Assembly: GCF_004364245.1 (NCBI RefSeq)
Contig: NZ_SOAV01000008.1
Span: 1-64,000 of the forward strand
DNA: 64,000 nt
Origin: Streptomyces sp. BK208
GTDB taxonomy: Bacteria > Actinomycetota > Actinomycetes > Streptomycetales > Streptomycetaceae
Direction of reading: 5' to 3'
Of the stretch, positions 35,824-45,044 are shown piece after piece. The notes under the pieces were generated by a model. That model searched no databases and was not told the origin of the DNA. It saw only the letters and a program-made list of their open reading frames with translations. Position 1 is the stretch's first letter. Each line of letters begins with the position of its first letter. The position numbers and the translations under genes were made by a program.

Positions 35824-36816
35824 ATGCGTACGCGCACCAGCCCCCGTCCGTCGCGCCGCCTTCGCACCCTGGCCACCGGTGTGGCCGTGACCGCGCTCGC
35901 GGCCGCGGGCACCGTGGTGGCGGGCGCCGCCCCGTCCCAGGCCGCCGCCTGCACCGGATACGTCGGCCTCACCTTCGACGACGGCCCCTCCGGCAGCACC
36001 CAGTCCCTGCTGAACGTGCTCAAGCAGAACGGGCTGCGGGCCACCATGTTCAACCAGGGGCAGTACGCCGCCCAGAACCCGTCCCTGGTCCGGGCCCAGG
36101 TCGACGCCGGCATGTGGGTCGCCAACCACAGCTACACCCACCCGCACATGACCCAGCTCAGCCAGGCCCAGATGGACTCGGAGATCTCCCGCACCCAGCA
36201 GGCGATCGCGGGCGCGGGCGGCGGGACGCCCAAGCTGTTCCGGCCGCCGTACGGCGAGACCAACGCGACGCTCCGGTCGGTCGAGGCCAAGTACGGGCTG
36301 ACCGAGGTGATCTGGGACGTGGACTCGCAGGACTGGAACAACGCCAGTACCGACGCGATCGTGCAGGCCGTCTCCCGTCTCGGCAACGGCCAGGTCATCC
36401 TCATGCACGACTGGCCCGCCAACACCCTGGCGGCCATCCCCCGCATCGCGCAGACCCTGGCGGGCAAGGGACTGTGCTCCGGCATGATCTCGCCGCAGAC
36501 CGGCCGTGCGGTCGCCCCCGACGGCAGCGGTGGCGGCGGTGGCGGTGGCGGCGGGTGTACGGCGACGTTGTCCGCCGGGGAGAAGTGGGGGGACCGGTAC
36601 AACCTGAACGTCTCCGTCAGCGGGGCGAGCAGCTGGACGGTGACGATGAACGTGCCGTCTCCGGCGAAGGTCCTGTCGACGTGGAACGTCAACGCGAGTT
36701 ATCCGAGCGCGCAGACGCTGACCGCCAAGCCGAACGGCGGCGGGAGCACCTGGGGCGCCACCATCCAGGCAAACGGCAACTGGAACTGGCCCTCGGTCTC
36801 CTGCACCGCGGGCTGA
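35824..36816 (+). CDS. axeA: Acetylxylan esterase / polysaccharide deacetylase with CBM2
   Basis: 330 residues. A twin-basic signal peptide (RRLRTLATG) ends near PSQA-AA. The NodB-type CE4 domain (about 42-230) has TFDDGP with the metal and base Asp pair, NHSYTHPH for the other metal ligands, RPPYGETN and ILMHDW. A Gly-rich linker then joins a CBM2 (CTATLSAGEKWGDRYNLNV to the C-terminal VSCTAG). This is the AxeA layout of S. lividans, which removes acetyl groups from xylan. GAGGAGG precedes the ATG. With xlnB deleted, it would be read from the former xlnB promoter. Confidence 0.93.
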   Translation: MRTRTSPRPSRRLRTLATGVAVTALAAAGTVVAGAAPSQAAACTGYVGLTFDDGPSGSTQSLLNVLKQNGLRATMFNQGQYAAQNPSLVRAQVDAGMWVANHSYTHPHMTQLSQAQMDSEISRTQQAIAGAGGGTPKLFRPPYGETNATLRSVEAKYGLTEVIWDVDSQDWNNASTDAIVQAVSRLGNGQVILMHDWPANTLAAIPRIAQTLAGKGLCSGMISPQTGRAVAPDGSGGGGGGGGGCTATLSAGEKWGDRYNLNVSVSGASSWTVTMNVPSPAKVLSTWNVNASYPSAQTLTAKPNGGGSTWGATIQANGNWNWPSVSCTAG

Positions 36817-36873
36817 CCCGGCGCCGGTGCGCACCCGTGGCCACGTCGGCACGGGTGCGCACCGGCGCGCCGC

Positions 36874-37212
36874 TCACGCACCCAGCGAGCGGTCCGCCAC
36901 CCGTGCCAGGTGCCGGCCGAACACCACCCGGGCCTCGGGAGTCAGCGTGCGCAGCGCCACCATCGCCGTGATCACGACGTCGCACAGCTCCGCCTCCACG
37001 TCCTCCCAGGTGTGGGAGACGCCCTTGCGCGGATTCTGGCCGGTCGCGCCGATCACCGCCTCGGCGACCTCACCGACCTCCTCCGACAGTTTCAGCATGC
37101 GCAGCAGCAGGCCCTCCCTGCCGCCGACGGGCTGGTCCGCCTGCAGCCACGTCCACAGGTCGTCGATGGTGGTCCAGGGGTCGGCTCGTACACCGTCCGG
37201 GTTGTCGCTCAT
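36874..37212 (-). CDS. MazG-like nucleotide pyrophosphohydrolase
   Basis: 112 residues. The all-alpha NTP pyrophosphatase core is visible: KLSEEVGEVAEAV followed by EDVEAELCDVVITA, which give the EExxE and ExxD metal ligands of the MazG fold. Short, single-domain forms like this are common in actinobacteria and may clear damaged or excess nucleotides; the substrate is not known. It converges on axeA, with only 57 bases between the stops. Confidence 0.85.
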   Translation of the reverse strand: MSDNPDGVRADPWTTIDDLWTWLQADQPVGGREGLLLRMLKLSEEVGEVAEAVIGATGQNPRKGVSHTWEDVEAELCDVVITAMVALRTLTPEARVVFGRHLARVADRSLGA

Positions 37213-37267
37213 GCGGAGCAGCGTGCCACGGCCCCCGCCGCGCTCGCGGCCGTCAGTCGAACGGCGG

Positions 37268-37810
37268 TCAGTCGAACAGCGGTTCCTGCTGTCCCTCCGC
37301 CGCCCTGCGCAGCCGCCTGTTCCTGGCCCCCACGACGACCGTCGTGGCCGCGGCCGTCACCGCGAGGGCGGCGGGCACCATCCAGTTCCGGTTGACCGCG
37401 TGGCCGAGCGCGTGGTCGAGGGAGAGCCGGCCGGGTCCCGCGACCGCCAGACCAGCCGCCGTCAGGCCGAGGGAGGCCGCGTACTCGTAGCCGCCCGCCT
37501 GGGCGAAGAAGCCGTTCGGGGCGTGCACCGCCGCGGCGCCCGCCATCGCGCCGGCCGCGGCCGCGCCCGCGGCCGGGGTGGCCAGGCCCAGCGCCAGCAG
37601 CGCCCCGCCGCCCGCCTCCGCGAGACCCGCCGCGGTGGCGCTGGCCCGCCCCGGTGCGTAGCCCATGGCCTCCATGGCCTGGCCGGTGCCCTCGATCCCG
37701 CCGCCGCCGAACCAGCCGAGCAGTTTCTGCGCTCCGTGCGCGGCCAGGACGCCGCCGGTGCCCAGGCGGAGCAGCAGCAGCCCGAGATCACGTCGGTCAG
37801 AGCAGTTCAC
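37268..37810 (-). CDS. DoxX-family membrane protein
   Basis: 180 residues, four hydrophobic helices, with the DoxX opening LLLLRLGTGGVLAAHGAQKLLGWFGG and the PNGFFAQAGGYEY segment. Family function is unclear (linked to redox and thiosulfate systems). GTG start at 37810 after GAGGGAG. It lies 55 bases upstream of the MazG gene and may be cotranscribed. Confidence 0.86.
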   Translation of the reverse strand: MNCSDRRDLGLLLLRLGTGGVLAAHGAQKLLGWFGGGGIEGTGQAMEAMGYAPGRASATAAGLAEAGGGALLALGLATPAAGAAAAGAMAGAAAVHAPNGFFAQAGGYEYAASLGLTAAGLAVAGPGRLSLDHALGHAVNRNWMVPAALAVTAAATTVVVGARNRRLRRAAEGQQEPLFD

Positions 37811-37977
37811 TTCGACTCCCTCGCGGACGCCCGCCGCGGGCGGCGGCGGATCACCTCCCCACCGTCACCCGTCCGCGGCGGCGGGGCCCGTCGCGGACGC
37901 CGTTCGGGTGGTGGCGGGCGGTGGGCCGGTCGGCGGGCCCGGTGGCGGGGGTGCGGAGCCGGTGTGACGCTGCCGCC

Positions 37978-38304
37978 ATGACGATTCAGACCACGCGACT
38001 CAGCGATCCGGCGGTCCGCGCCTTCGTCGCCGCCGTCAACGCCCACGACCGCGAGGCCTTCCTCGCGCTGCTCGCGCCGGGCGCCACCATGGCCGACGAC
38101 GGGGACGACCGGGACCTCGACCAGTGGATCGACCAGGAGATCTTCTCCTCCAACGGTCACCTGGAGGTCGACAACGAGTCGAACAACGGTCGTGCCCTCA
38201 TCGCCCGCTACCGCAACGACACCTGGGGCGAGATGCGCACCCGGTGGGACTTCACCGTGGACGAGGACGGCCGGATCGCCCGGTTCGAGACCGGGCAGGC
38301 GTAA
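37978..38304 (+). CDS. SnoaL/NTF2-like small protein
   Basis: 108 residues of NTF2-like alpha+beta barrel: VRAFVAAVNAHDREAFLALLAPGATMADDG at the N-terminus and a final strand pair TRWDFTVDEDGRIARFETGQ. Such proteins can be enzymes, binding proteins or limonene-hydrolase-like; nothing here decides. Divergent from the DoxX gene. Confidence 0.8.
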   Translation: MTIQTTRLSDPAVRAFVAAVNAHDREAFLALLAPGATMADDGDDRDLDQWIDQEIFSSNGHLEVDNESNNGRALIARYRNDTWGEMRTRWDFTVDEDGRIARFETGQA

Positions 38305-38319
38305 CGCGCCGGGAAAGTG

Positions 38320-38402
38320 CGGCAGCCGTTCCGTCCACCGGTGTGCACCCCGCGCATCCCGCGCGGGACCCACCCCCAGCCGGTGTGGCGGAACGGCTGC
38401 CG
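38320..38402. other. Long imperfect stem-loop after the SnoaL-like gene
   Basis: CGGCAGCCGTTCCG (38320-38333) pairs with the reverse complement at 38389-38402, the stem continues imperfectly inward (CCACCGG/CCGGTGTGG), and an inner CCCGCGC/GCGCGGG hairpin sits in the loop. It begins 16 bases after the stop and is probably a terminator, though its 83-base nested form is larger than usual. From 38403 to 38605 I see no gene. Confidence 0.7.
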
Positions 38403-38605
38403 TCTCCCCCCTCGGCATGGTCCGTGGAGCGTTGTGGAAGACCAACGCCTCATGTGTGAAGCTCCGGTGAAGGAGATTTGAGCATATGTCCTTCACCGGC
38501 TGCAATACCGCGGACTTTGAAATTCCGATGATGTGAACAGCCGAAGTGATCCGTGGGGCGAAGCGCTCGGTGACCCGTCTCGGTGAGTTCGCCCGGCGGA
38601 CCGGC

Positions 38606-39397
38606 TCAGCCGCGCCCCACGTACGGCATCGTCGTCGCCAGGACCGTCGCGAACTGCACGTTGGCCTCCAGCGGCAGCTCGGCCATGTGCCGCACCGTGC
38701 GGGCCACGTCGGCCACGTCCATCACGGGCTCGGGTGCCGTCTCCCCGTTGGCCTGGAGTGCCCCGGTCCGCATGCCGGCCGTCATCTCGGTCGCCGCGTT
38801 GCCGATGTCGATCTGGCCGACCGCGATGCCGTAGGGACGGCCGTCCAGCGACAGTGACTTGGTCAGGCCCGTCAGCGCGTGCTTGGTCGCCGTGTACGCC
38901 ACCGAGTGCGGGCGCGGCGTGTGCGCCGAGATCGAACCGTTGTTGATGATCCGCCCGCCCCGCGGGTCCTGCTCCTTCATCTGCCGGTACGCCGCCTGCG
39001 CGCACAGGAACGCCCCGTTGAGGTTGGTGTCCACCACGTGCCGCCAGGCGTCGTAGGGCAGCTCCTCGACCGGCACGCCGCCGGGACCGAACGTCCCCGC
39101 GTTGTTGAACAGCAGGTCCAGTCGCCCGAACCGGTCGCGCACCGCGCCGAACAGGGCCGCCACCTCCTCGGGGCGGGACACGTCGGCGCGGACGGTGAGC
39201 GCCGTGCCGCCGCCCGCGGGTGCCGCCGCGGCCGTCTGTGCCAGGGGTTCGGGGCGGCGGCCGGCCAGCGCCACCGACCAGCCGGCCCGGAGCAGTTCGA
39301 CGGCGACCGCCCGGCCGATGCCGGAGCCGGCGCCCGTGACGACGGCGACCTTCGGCGGGCCGGCGCTTTCCTCGGCGGTGGTTCTCACGGTGTTCAT
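38606..39397 (-). CDS. Short-chain dehydrogenase/reductase
   Basis: 263 residues, classical SDR: TGAGSGIGRAVA nucleotide motif, NNAGTFG, NNGSISAH with the catalytic Ser, and YTATKHAL with Tyr and Lys. The substrate is unknown; the ending (MAELPLEANVQFATVLATTMPYVGRG) is that of a widespread clade related to clavaldehyde-dehydrogenase-like reductases. It is divergent from phoD with about 130 bases between. Confidence 0.88.
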   Translation of the reverse strand: MNTVRTTAEESAGPPKVAVVTGAGSGIGRAVAVELLRAGWSVALAGRRPEPLAQTAAAAPAGGGTALTVRADVSRPEEVAALFGAVRDRFGRLDLLFNNAGTFGPGGVPVEELPYDAWRHVVDTNLNGAFLCAQAAYRQMKEQDPRGGRIINNGSISAHTPRPHSVAYTATKHALTGLTKSLSLDGRPYGIAVGQIDIGNAATEMTAGMRTGALQANGETAPEPVMDVADVARTVRHMAELPLEANVQFATVLATTMPYVGRG

Positions 39398-39529
39398 GAG
39401 TCGGCAGCGTACGGGTCGCGGAACATGCGGAACTCATCCGTCCGACATGCGATCGCCATGTCCGCGCCAAGCCGGGGTCGTTCCCGGCGCTTCGAATTCC
39501 CCTTGCAACCACCGCTTGGGGAGGAACGG

Positions 39530-41188
39530 ATGACACCCGCGAACCACCAGGGCCCGGCCCGGACGAAGACCTCGCACGCGCCCGAACTCCGCGCCGCCGC
39601 CCGCAGCCTGGGCCGCCGCCGCTTCCTGACCGTCACCGGCGCCGCCGCCGCGCTCGCCTTCTCCGTGAACCTGCCGACCGCCGGCACCGCGAGCGCCGCC
39701 GAACTGGACGGTGCGCAGCTGACCGCAAACCCCTTCACGCTCGGCGTCGCCTCGGGCGACCCGCAGCCCGGCTCCGTGCTGCTGTGGACGCGCCTGGCCC
39801 CTGCCCCGTACCAGGCCGACAGCGGACTGCCCGCCAAACGCGTCGAGGTGAGCTGGGAGCTGGCCCTGGACGAACGGTTCCGCCGCGTCGTCAGAAGGGG
39901 CCGGACCACCGCCCACCCCGAGTTCCACCACACCGTGCACGTCGAGGTCGACCACCTCGAGCCCGGCCACGTCTACCACTACCGCTTCCGCGCCGGCCGG
40001 TACGTCAGCCCGGTCGGCCGCACCCGCACCGCGCCCGCGCAGCACAGCAGGGTCTCCGACCTGACGTTCGGCCTCGTCTCCTGCCAGAAGTACGACGAGG
40101 GGTACTACACCGCGTACAAGCACCTGGCCCGGGAGGACGTGGACGTCGTCTTCCACCTCGGCGACTACCTCTACGAGTACGCCGTGAACGCCACCGGCGG
40201 CTCCCGCGCCTACCCCGCGGGCACCCTGCCCGCCCTCTTCAACCACGAGACGGTGACGCTGGAGGACTACCGCCTGCGGTACGCCCTCTACAAGTCCGAC
40301 CCCGACCTGCGGGCCGCGCACGCCGCGCACCCGTTCATCGTCACCTGGGACGACCACGAGACCGAGAACAACTACGCCGACGAGACCCCGGAGAACAGCG
40401 TCCCGCCGGAGGAGTTCCTCATCCGCCGGGCCGCCGCCTACCGCGCCTACTGGGAGAACATGCCGCTGCGCACGCCCCAGCTGCCCGACGGCCCCGACCT
40501 CAAGCTCTACCGCCGCCTGTACTGGGGGCGGCTCGCCCAGTTCGACGTGCTCGACACCCGCCAGTACCGCTCCGACCAGGCGTACGGCGACGGCTGGCAG
40601 TACCCCGGGCCCGAGTCCACGGACCCGTCCCGCACGCTCACCGGTGACGCCCAGGAGCGCTGGCTGATCAACGGCTGGCACCGGTCGAACGCCCTGTGGA
40701 ACGTGGTGCCCCAGCAGGTCACCTTCTCCCAGCGGTACAACATGACCACCACACCGTCCCAGGTCTCCATGGACTCCTGGGACGGCTACCCGGCCTCCCG
40801 CGAACGGATCCTGGCCGGCGCGCAGGCCGCCGGGATCGAGAACCTCATGGTCCTCACCGGCGACGTGCACGTCTCCTACGGCTTCGACATCAAGCGCGAC
40901 TTCGACGACCCGGACTCCCGGACCCTGGGCACGGAGATCGTCACGACCTCCGTCACCAGCGGCCGCGACGGCTCGGAGAAGCCCTCCAACTGGGACACCC
41001 TCATGACCGCCAACCCGCACCTCAAGTTCTTCAACGGGCGGCGCGGCTACGCGACGGTGTCCCTCGGCCGCGAGTCGGCGCGCGCCGACTTCAAGACGGT
41101 GTCCCACGTCTCCACCGAGGGCGCGCCGCTGACCACCGCCGGGTCCTTCGTCACCGAGGCCGGGGAGCCGGGGCTCAAGCCGGCGTGA
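39530..41188 (+). CDS. phoD: PhoD-type alkaline phosphatase/phosphodiesterase
   Basis: 552 residues. A Tat signal (LGRRRFLTVTG) ends near ASA-AE. The N-terminal PhoD domain (about 60-150) precedes the metallophosphatase core: VSCQKYDEGYYTAYKH, FHLGDYLYEYA, TWDDHETENNYAD, DTRQYRSDQ and LTGDVHVSYGF supply the Fe/Ca ligands known for this family. It is exported folded and releases phosphate from mono- and diesters. GAGGAACG precedes the ATG. Its 3' end overlaps the converging oxidoreductase gene by 14 bases. Confidence 0.94.
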   Translation: MTPANHQGPARTKTSHAPELRAAARSLGRRRFLTVTGAAAALAFSVNLPTAGTASAAELDGAQLTANPFTLGVASGDPQPGSVLLWTRLAPAPYQADSGLPAKRVEVSWELALDERFRRVVRRGRTTAHPEFHHTVHVEVDHLEPGHVYHYRFRAGRYVSPVGRTRTAPAQHSRVSDLTFGLVSCQKYDEGYYTAYKHLAREDVDVVFHLGDYLYEYAVNATGGSRAYPAGTLPALFNHETVTLEDYRLRYALYKSDPDLRAAHAAHPFIVTWDDHETENNYADETPENSVPPEEFLIRRAAAYRAYWENMPLRTPQLPDGPDLKLYRRLYWGRLAQFDVLDTRQYRSDQAYGDGWQYPGPESTDPSRTLTGDAQERWLINGWHRSNALWNVVPQQVTFSQRYNMTTTPSQVSMDSWDGYPASRERILAGAQAAGIENLMVLTGDVHVSYGFDIKRDFDDPDSRTLGTEIVTTSVTSGRDGSEKPSNWDTLMTANPHLKFFNGRRGYATVSLGRESARADFKTVSHVSTEGAPLTTAGSFVTEAGEPGLKPA

Positions 41189-42215
41189 CCTCACGGTCCG
41201 CGGGCGCGGTCTCCTCGCCGGGGTAGCGGACGCCGACGCGGTCCCGGATCGCGTCGAGCGTCCGCATCACGGCGAGCGTGCCCTCCAGCGGGACCAGCGG
41301 CGACTCGCGTTCCCCGGCGCGCAGGGCCCGCATGACCTCCTCGGCCTCGTGCCGCAGGCTCTCGCGGGGCCCGTCGGCCGGGTCGGCGCGGAACACCCGC
41401 GGTTCGCGGCCGTCCCGGTGCAGGACGAAGTGGTCCGGGAAGAAGAAGCCGTTCGGGACGTCGATACGGCCCTCGGAGCCGGTGACCGACGCCGAGTTGG
41501 GCGTACCACCGGTGATGGAGCAGTGCACCGAGGCGAGTGCGCCGCTCCCGTAGGAGAGCAGCGCACCCGTCTGGAGGTCGACGCCCTCCTCCGAGAGCAC
41601 CGCCCGCGCCGTGACGTCCGCGGGCTCACCGAGCAGCAGCTGCGCGAACGACACCGGGTACACGCCCAGGTCGAGCAGTGCGCCGCCGCCCTGCGCGGGG
41701 TCGCGCAGCCGGTGCGCCGGCGGGAAGGGGCCCGCGAGGCCGAAGTCCGCCTGGAGGCTGCGGACCTCGCCGATCGCTCCGTCGTCCACCAGCGTCTTCA
41801 GGCGCCGCACCAGCGGATTGCAGAACATCCACATGGCTTCCATCAGGAAGACGCCCCGCTCGCGGGCGAGCGCGACCAGCTCCGCCGCCTCGCGCGCGTT
41901 CAGCGTGAACGGCTTCTCGCACAGCACGTTCCGCCCGGCCTCCAGGCACAGGCCGGCCGCGGCCCGGTGCGCCGAGTGCGGGGTCGCGACGTACACCACG
42001 TCGACGTCCTCGTCCCGCGCCAGCGTCTCCCAGGCGCCGTACGCCCGCGGTATGCCGAACCTCTCGGCGAACGCCTTCGCCGACGCCTCGGTCCGCGACG
42101 CGACCGCCACCACCTCCGCGTCCGGCAGATCGACCAGATCCGCCGTGAAACGCGCCGCCATCCCGCCGGTCGCGAGAATCCCCCAGCGCACCTTCTGACC
42201 GGTCACCGCAGACAC
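41175..42215 (-). CDS. Gfo/Idh/MocA-family NAD(P)-dependent oxidoreductase
   Basis: 346 residues from GTG 42215, which follows GAGGGTGGGG. The Rossmann start is WGILATGGMAARFT, and the CEKPFTLNAREA motif holds the family's catalytic-site Lys. The C-terminal domain (GGGALLDLGVYPVSF) is that of the dihydrodiol/D-xylose dehydrogenase subgroup. The substrate, probably a sugar or polyol derivative, is unknown. Its last 14 bases overlap phoD on the other strand. Confidence 0.9.
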   Translation of the reverse strand: MSAVTGQKVRWGILATGGMAARFTADLVDLPDAEVVAVASRTEASAKAFAERFGIPRAYGAWETLARDEDVDVVYVATPHSAHRAAAGLCLEAGRNVLCEKPFTLNAREAAELVALARERGVFLMEAMWMFCNPLVRRLKTLVDDGAIGEVRSLQADFGLAGPFPPAHRLRDPAQGGGALLDLGVYPVSFAQLLLGEPADVTARAVLSEEGVDLQTGALLSYGSGALASVHCSITGGTPNSASVTGSEGRIDVPNGFFFPDHFVLHRDGREPRVFRADPADGPRESLRHEAEEVMRALRAGERESPLVPLEGTLAVMRTLDAIRDRVGVRYPGEETAPADREVTPA

Positions 42216-42336
42216 CGTGCCCCACCCTCGCTCAGGTTCGTTTTCCGTCGTTCGCCGCTCGTTGTTCGAGTCTGTTCGTTCAACGGCGTACGAGCTGAGA
42301 GCATAGGTGGCGGATCCGTAGGAGAGGGAGGGGCAC

Positions 42337-43752
42337 ATGCCCGAGCGCGGGCCGTCCGTACCGCACCGGTCACCGGACACGACCACGCCGCCGTCGCCGC
42401 CGACGTCTTCGACGGCGGCGACGGCGTCAATGCCGTCAACGCGGTCAACGTCTTCGACGGCGGCGGCGCCGATGCCGCAGGCGGGGAACGGACCGGCTCT
42501 CCGCTCGCTGCGTGCCGCCCGCCGCACCGGCCTGCTCGTCACCCTCATCCTCGGCAGCCTCACCGCCACGCCGCCGCTCGCGATGGACATGTACCTCCCC
42601 GCGCTCCCGGAGGTCACCCGGTCCCTGGGCGCACCCGCCGCCACCGTCCAGCTCACGCTCACCGCGTGCCTCGCCGGCATGGCCCTCGGGCAGATCGTGG
42701 TCGGCCCGATGAGCGACAAGTGGGGGCGCCGGCGACCGCTGCTGGCCGGGCTCGCCGTCTACGTCGTCGCCACCGCCCTGTGCGCCTTCGCGCCCACCGT
42801 CGAAGTCCTCGTCGCCTTCCGGCTGGTGCAGGGGCTCGCGGGTGCCGCCGGCATCGTCATCTCCCGCGCCGTCGTACGCGACCTGTACGACGGCGTGGCC
42901 ATGGCCCGCTTCTTCTCCACCCTGATGCTGATCTCCGGCGTCGCGCCCGTCGTCGCGCCCCTCATCGGCGGGCAGATCCTGCGCTTCACGGACTGGCGGG
43001 GCGTGTTCGTCGTCCTCGTCGTGGTCGGCGTGGCCCTCGGCGCGCTCGTGTGGGCCAGACTGCCGGAGACGCTGCCCGTCGAGGAGCGGCACGCCGGCGG
43101 CGTCGGCGACACCCTCCGCGCGATGCGCGGGCTGCTCGCCGACCGGGCCTTCACCGGGTACATGTTCGCGGGCGGCTTCGCCTTCGCCTCGCTCTTCGCC
43201 TACGTCGCGGCCTCGCCGTTCGTCGTGCAGGAGATCTACGGGGCCTCCGCGCAGACGTTCAGCCTGCTGTTCGGCCTCAACTCCATCGGGCTCGTCGTGG
43301 TCGGACAGATCAACGGCAAGGTCCTGGTCGGACGGGTCAGGCTGGACCGGGTGCTCGCCCTCGGCCTCGTCGTCGTGATCGCCGCCGCGACCGCGCTGCT
43401 GCTGATGTCCCTGGGCGTCTTCGGAGAGGTCGGGCTCGCCCCGGTCGCCGTCGCGCTGTTCGTGCTGATGTCGGCGATGGGCATCAGCCTGCCCAACACC
43501 CAGGCGCTCGCCCTGATGCGGGTCAAGCAGTCCGCCGGCTCCGCCTCGGCGCTGCTCGGCACGTCCTCCTTCCTCATCGGTGCCGTCGCCTCCCCGCTGG
43601 TCGGGATCGCCGGGGAGGACACCGCCGTACCGATGGCCGTGGTCCAGCTGGTGGCGGCGGTGGTGGCGCTGGGCTTCCTCGTGACCATGTGCCGCGGGCG
43701 GGGGACACGCGGGGAAACGGGCAAGCCCGCGGGCAAGGGAGCGGACAACTGA
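42337..43752 (+). CDS. Bcr/CflA-family multidrug MFS transporter
   Basis: 471 residues with about 12 helices. After a low-complexity Ser/Thr/Ala N-terminal tail, the family's AMDMYLPALPEVTRSL opening, GPMSDKWGRRRPLL loop (MFS motif A) and RLVQGLAGAAGIVISRAVVRDLY are clear. Members export drugs such as bicyclomycin or chloramphenicol, or sulfonamides. ATG 42337 follows GGGAGGGG; a start nearer Met46 would drop the tail. It is apparently cotranscribed with the next gene (CTGA overlap). Confidence 0.92.
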   Translation: MPERGPSVPHRSPDTTTPPSPPTSSTAATASMPSTRSTSSTAAAPMPQAGNGPALRSLRAARRTGLLVTLILGSLTATPPLAMDMYLPALPEVTRSLGAPAATVQLTLTACLAGMALGQIVVGPMSDKWGRRRPLLAGLAVYVVATALCAFAPTVEVLVAFRLVQGLAGAAGIVISRAVVRDLYDGVAMARFFSTLMLISGVAPVVAPLIGGQILRFTDWRGVFVVLVVVGVALGALVWARLPETLPVEERHAGGVGDTLRAMRGLLADRAFTGYMFAGGFAFASLFAYVAASPFVVQEIYGASAQTFSLLFGLNSIGLVVVGQINGKVLVGRVRLDRVLALGLVVVIAAATALLLMSLGVFGEVGLAPVAVALFVLMSAMGISLPNTQALALMRVKQSAGSASALLGTSSFLIGAVASPLVGIAGEDTAVPMAVVQLVAAVVALGFLVTMCRGRGTRGETGKPAGKGADN

Positions 43753-44876
43753 GCGCTCCGAGACTGCGCGGCGACACCCCGGAGCGGGCCGGGCTCGACC
43801 CCGAGCGGCTCCGCCGTGTCGTCGCCCTGGTGCACGACCTCACGGCGGGCGAACGCCCCTGGGCGGCGGGCGCCGTCGTGGCCGTCGGGCGGGGACCCGT
43901 GCTCGCCGTCGAGGAGGCGGCGGGCTGGGCCGTGCGCTACGCCGCCTACGACCCGCACACCGACACGGGCGTGGAGCTGCCCGCGGGTTCCCGGGTGCCG
44001 GCGACCGTCGACACGCCCTTCGACCTCGCCTCGCTGACGAAGCTGTTCACCGCGGTCGCCGCCGTGCAGCAGATCGAGCGGGGCACGCTCGGCATCGACG
44101 CGGAGGTGGGCGCCTACCTGCCGGACTTCCGGGGCGCGGCCGAGCACCGCGTCACCGTACGGCAGCTGCTCACCCACACCTCCGGGCTGCGGGCCGAACT
44201 CCCGCTGTACGACTGCGCCGACGACGAGGAACGGAGGCGGCGGCTGCGGGCGGAGCCGCCCGTGGGGGTGCCGGGCACGTACTGCTACTCCGACCTGAAC
44301 ATGCTGCTCCTCCAGGAGGTTCTGGAGCGCATCACCGGCCGTACGCTCGACGTCCTCGTCCGCGACGGGATCACCCGGCCGCTGGGCATGACGGCGACGC
44401 ACTTCGGGCCGTGCCCCGGCGCGGCGGCCACCGAGGACCAGCGGCGGCCCTGGGCCAAGGTGGACCGGGGGATGCTGCGCGGGGTCGTCCACGACGAGAA
44501 CGCGTGGGCGCTGGGCGGCGTGGCCGGTCACGCGGGGCTCTTCTCGACGGGGCGGGACCTCGCGGTCTTCTGCCGGACGCTGCTCGCGGGCGGCTCGCAC
44601 GGGCCGGCGCGCATCCTCGGGCCCGACTTCGTGGAACTGCTGCTGACCGAACCGGGGCTGGGCTTCGCCCTCGACCAGCCGTGGTTCATGGGGGAGCTGG
44701 CGGGGCGGGGGGCGGCCGGGCACACCGGCTTCACCGGCACGATGCTGGTCCTCGACCGGGCCACGGACACCTTCGCGGTCCTCCTCGCCAACACCGTCCA
44801 CCCCCGCCGCCGCCCTCCGTCCAACACACCCCGCGCGACCCTGTGCACAGAGCTGGCCCGAGCGGTACGCCCCTGA
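43749..44876 (+). CDS. Beta-lactamase-related serine hydrolase
   Basis: About 375 residues of the class C beta-lactamase/DD-peptidase fold: SLTK (in FDLASLTKLFT), YSDLN as the Tyr motif, and HTGFTG as the KTG-like motif. The N-terminal LDPERLRRVV helix is typical, so translation must start before it; the only candidate is CTG 43749, overlapping the MFS stop (CTGA) with AAGGGAG upstream. No ATG or GTG fits in frame until GTG 43831. No signal peptide is seen, so it may be a cytoplasmic esterase or amidase. Confidence 0.82.
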   Translation: MSAPRLRGDTPERAGLDPERLRRVVALVHDLTAGERPWAAGAVVAVGRGPVLAVEEAAGWAVRYAAYDPHTDTGVELPAGSRVPATVDTPFDLASLTKLFTAVAAVQQIERGTLGIDAEVGAYLPDFRGAAEHRVTVRQLLTHTSGLRAELPLYDCADDEERRRRLRAEPPVGVPGTYCYSDLNMLLLQEVLERITGRTLDVLVRDGITRPLGMTATHFGPCPGAAATEDQRRPWAKVDRGMLRGVVHDENAWALGGVAGHAGLFSTGRDLAVFCRTLLAGGSHGPARILGPDFVELLLTEPGLGFALDQPWFMGELAGRGAAGHTGFTGTMLVLDRATDTFAVLLANTVHPRRRPPSNTPRATLCTELARAVRP

Positions 44877-44936
44877 CCCGGGTGCCTGCGGCGGGCTGTG
44901 CGGGTTCGGTTGTGGTGGGGGTGGATGCCCGCGGCG

Positions 44937-45044
44937 CCTGTGCGGGGTTCGGTTCCTGCGATGCCTGCGGCACCTGTGCGGGGTTCGGTTCCTGCGATGC
45001 CTGCGGCGCCTGTGCGGGTTCGGTGGGGGTGCGTGTAGCGCCTT
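44937..45044. repeat. 36-base tandem repeat, about 2.5 copies
   Basis: Copies begin at 44937, 44973 and 45009, each opening cctgtgcggg and containing ggttcggttcctgcgatgcc in the full ones. The period is a multiple of three but neither strand gives a plausible protein. No gene is supported in 44877-45582 as a whole. Confidence 0.8.

Noticed and set aside
35693..35890. 65-residue ORF beginning MNLLVPPRRE
   Set aside because: It is the out-of-frame product of the xlnB deletion and runs into axeA; recorded as a pseudogene.
44937..45044. CRISPR array
   Set aside because: Copies are directly adjacent with no spacers and no cas genes nearby.
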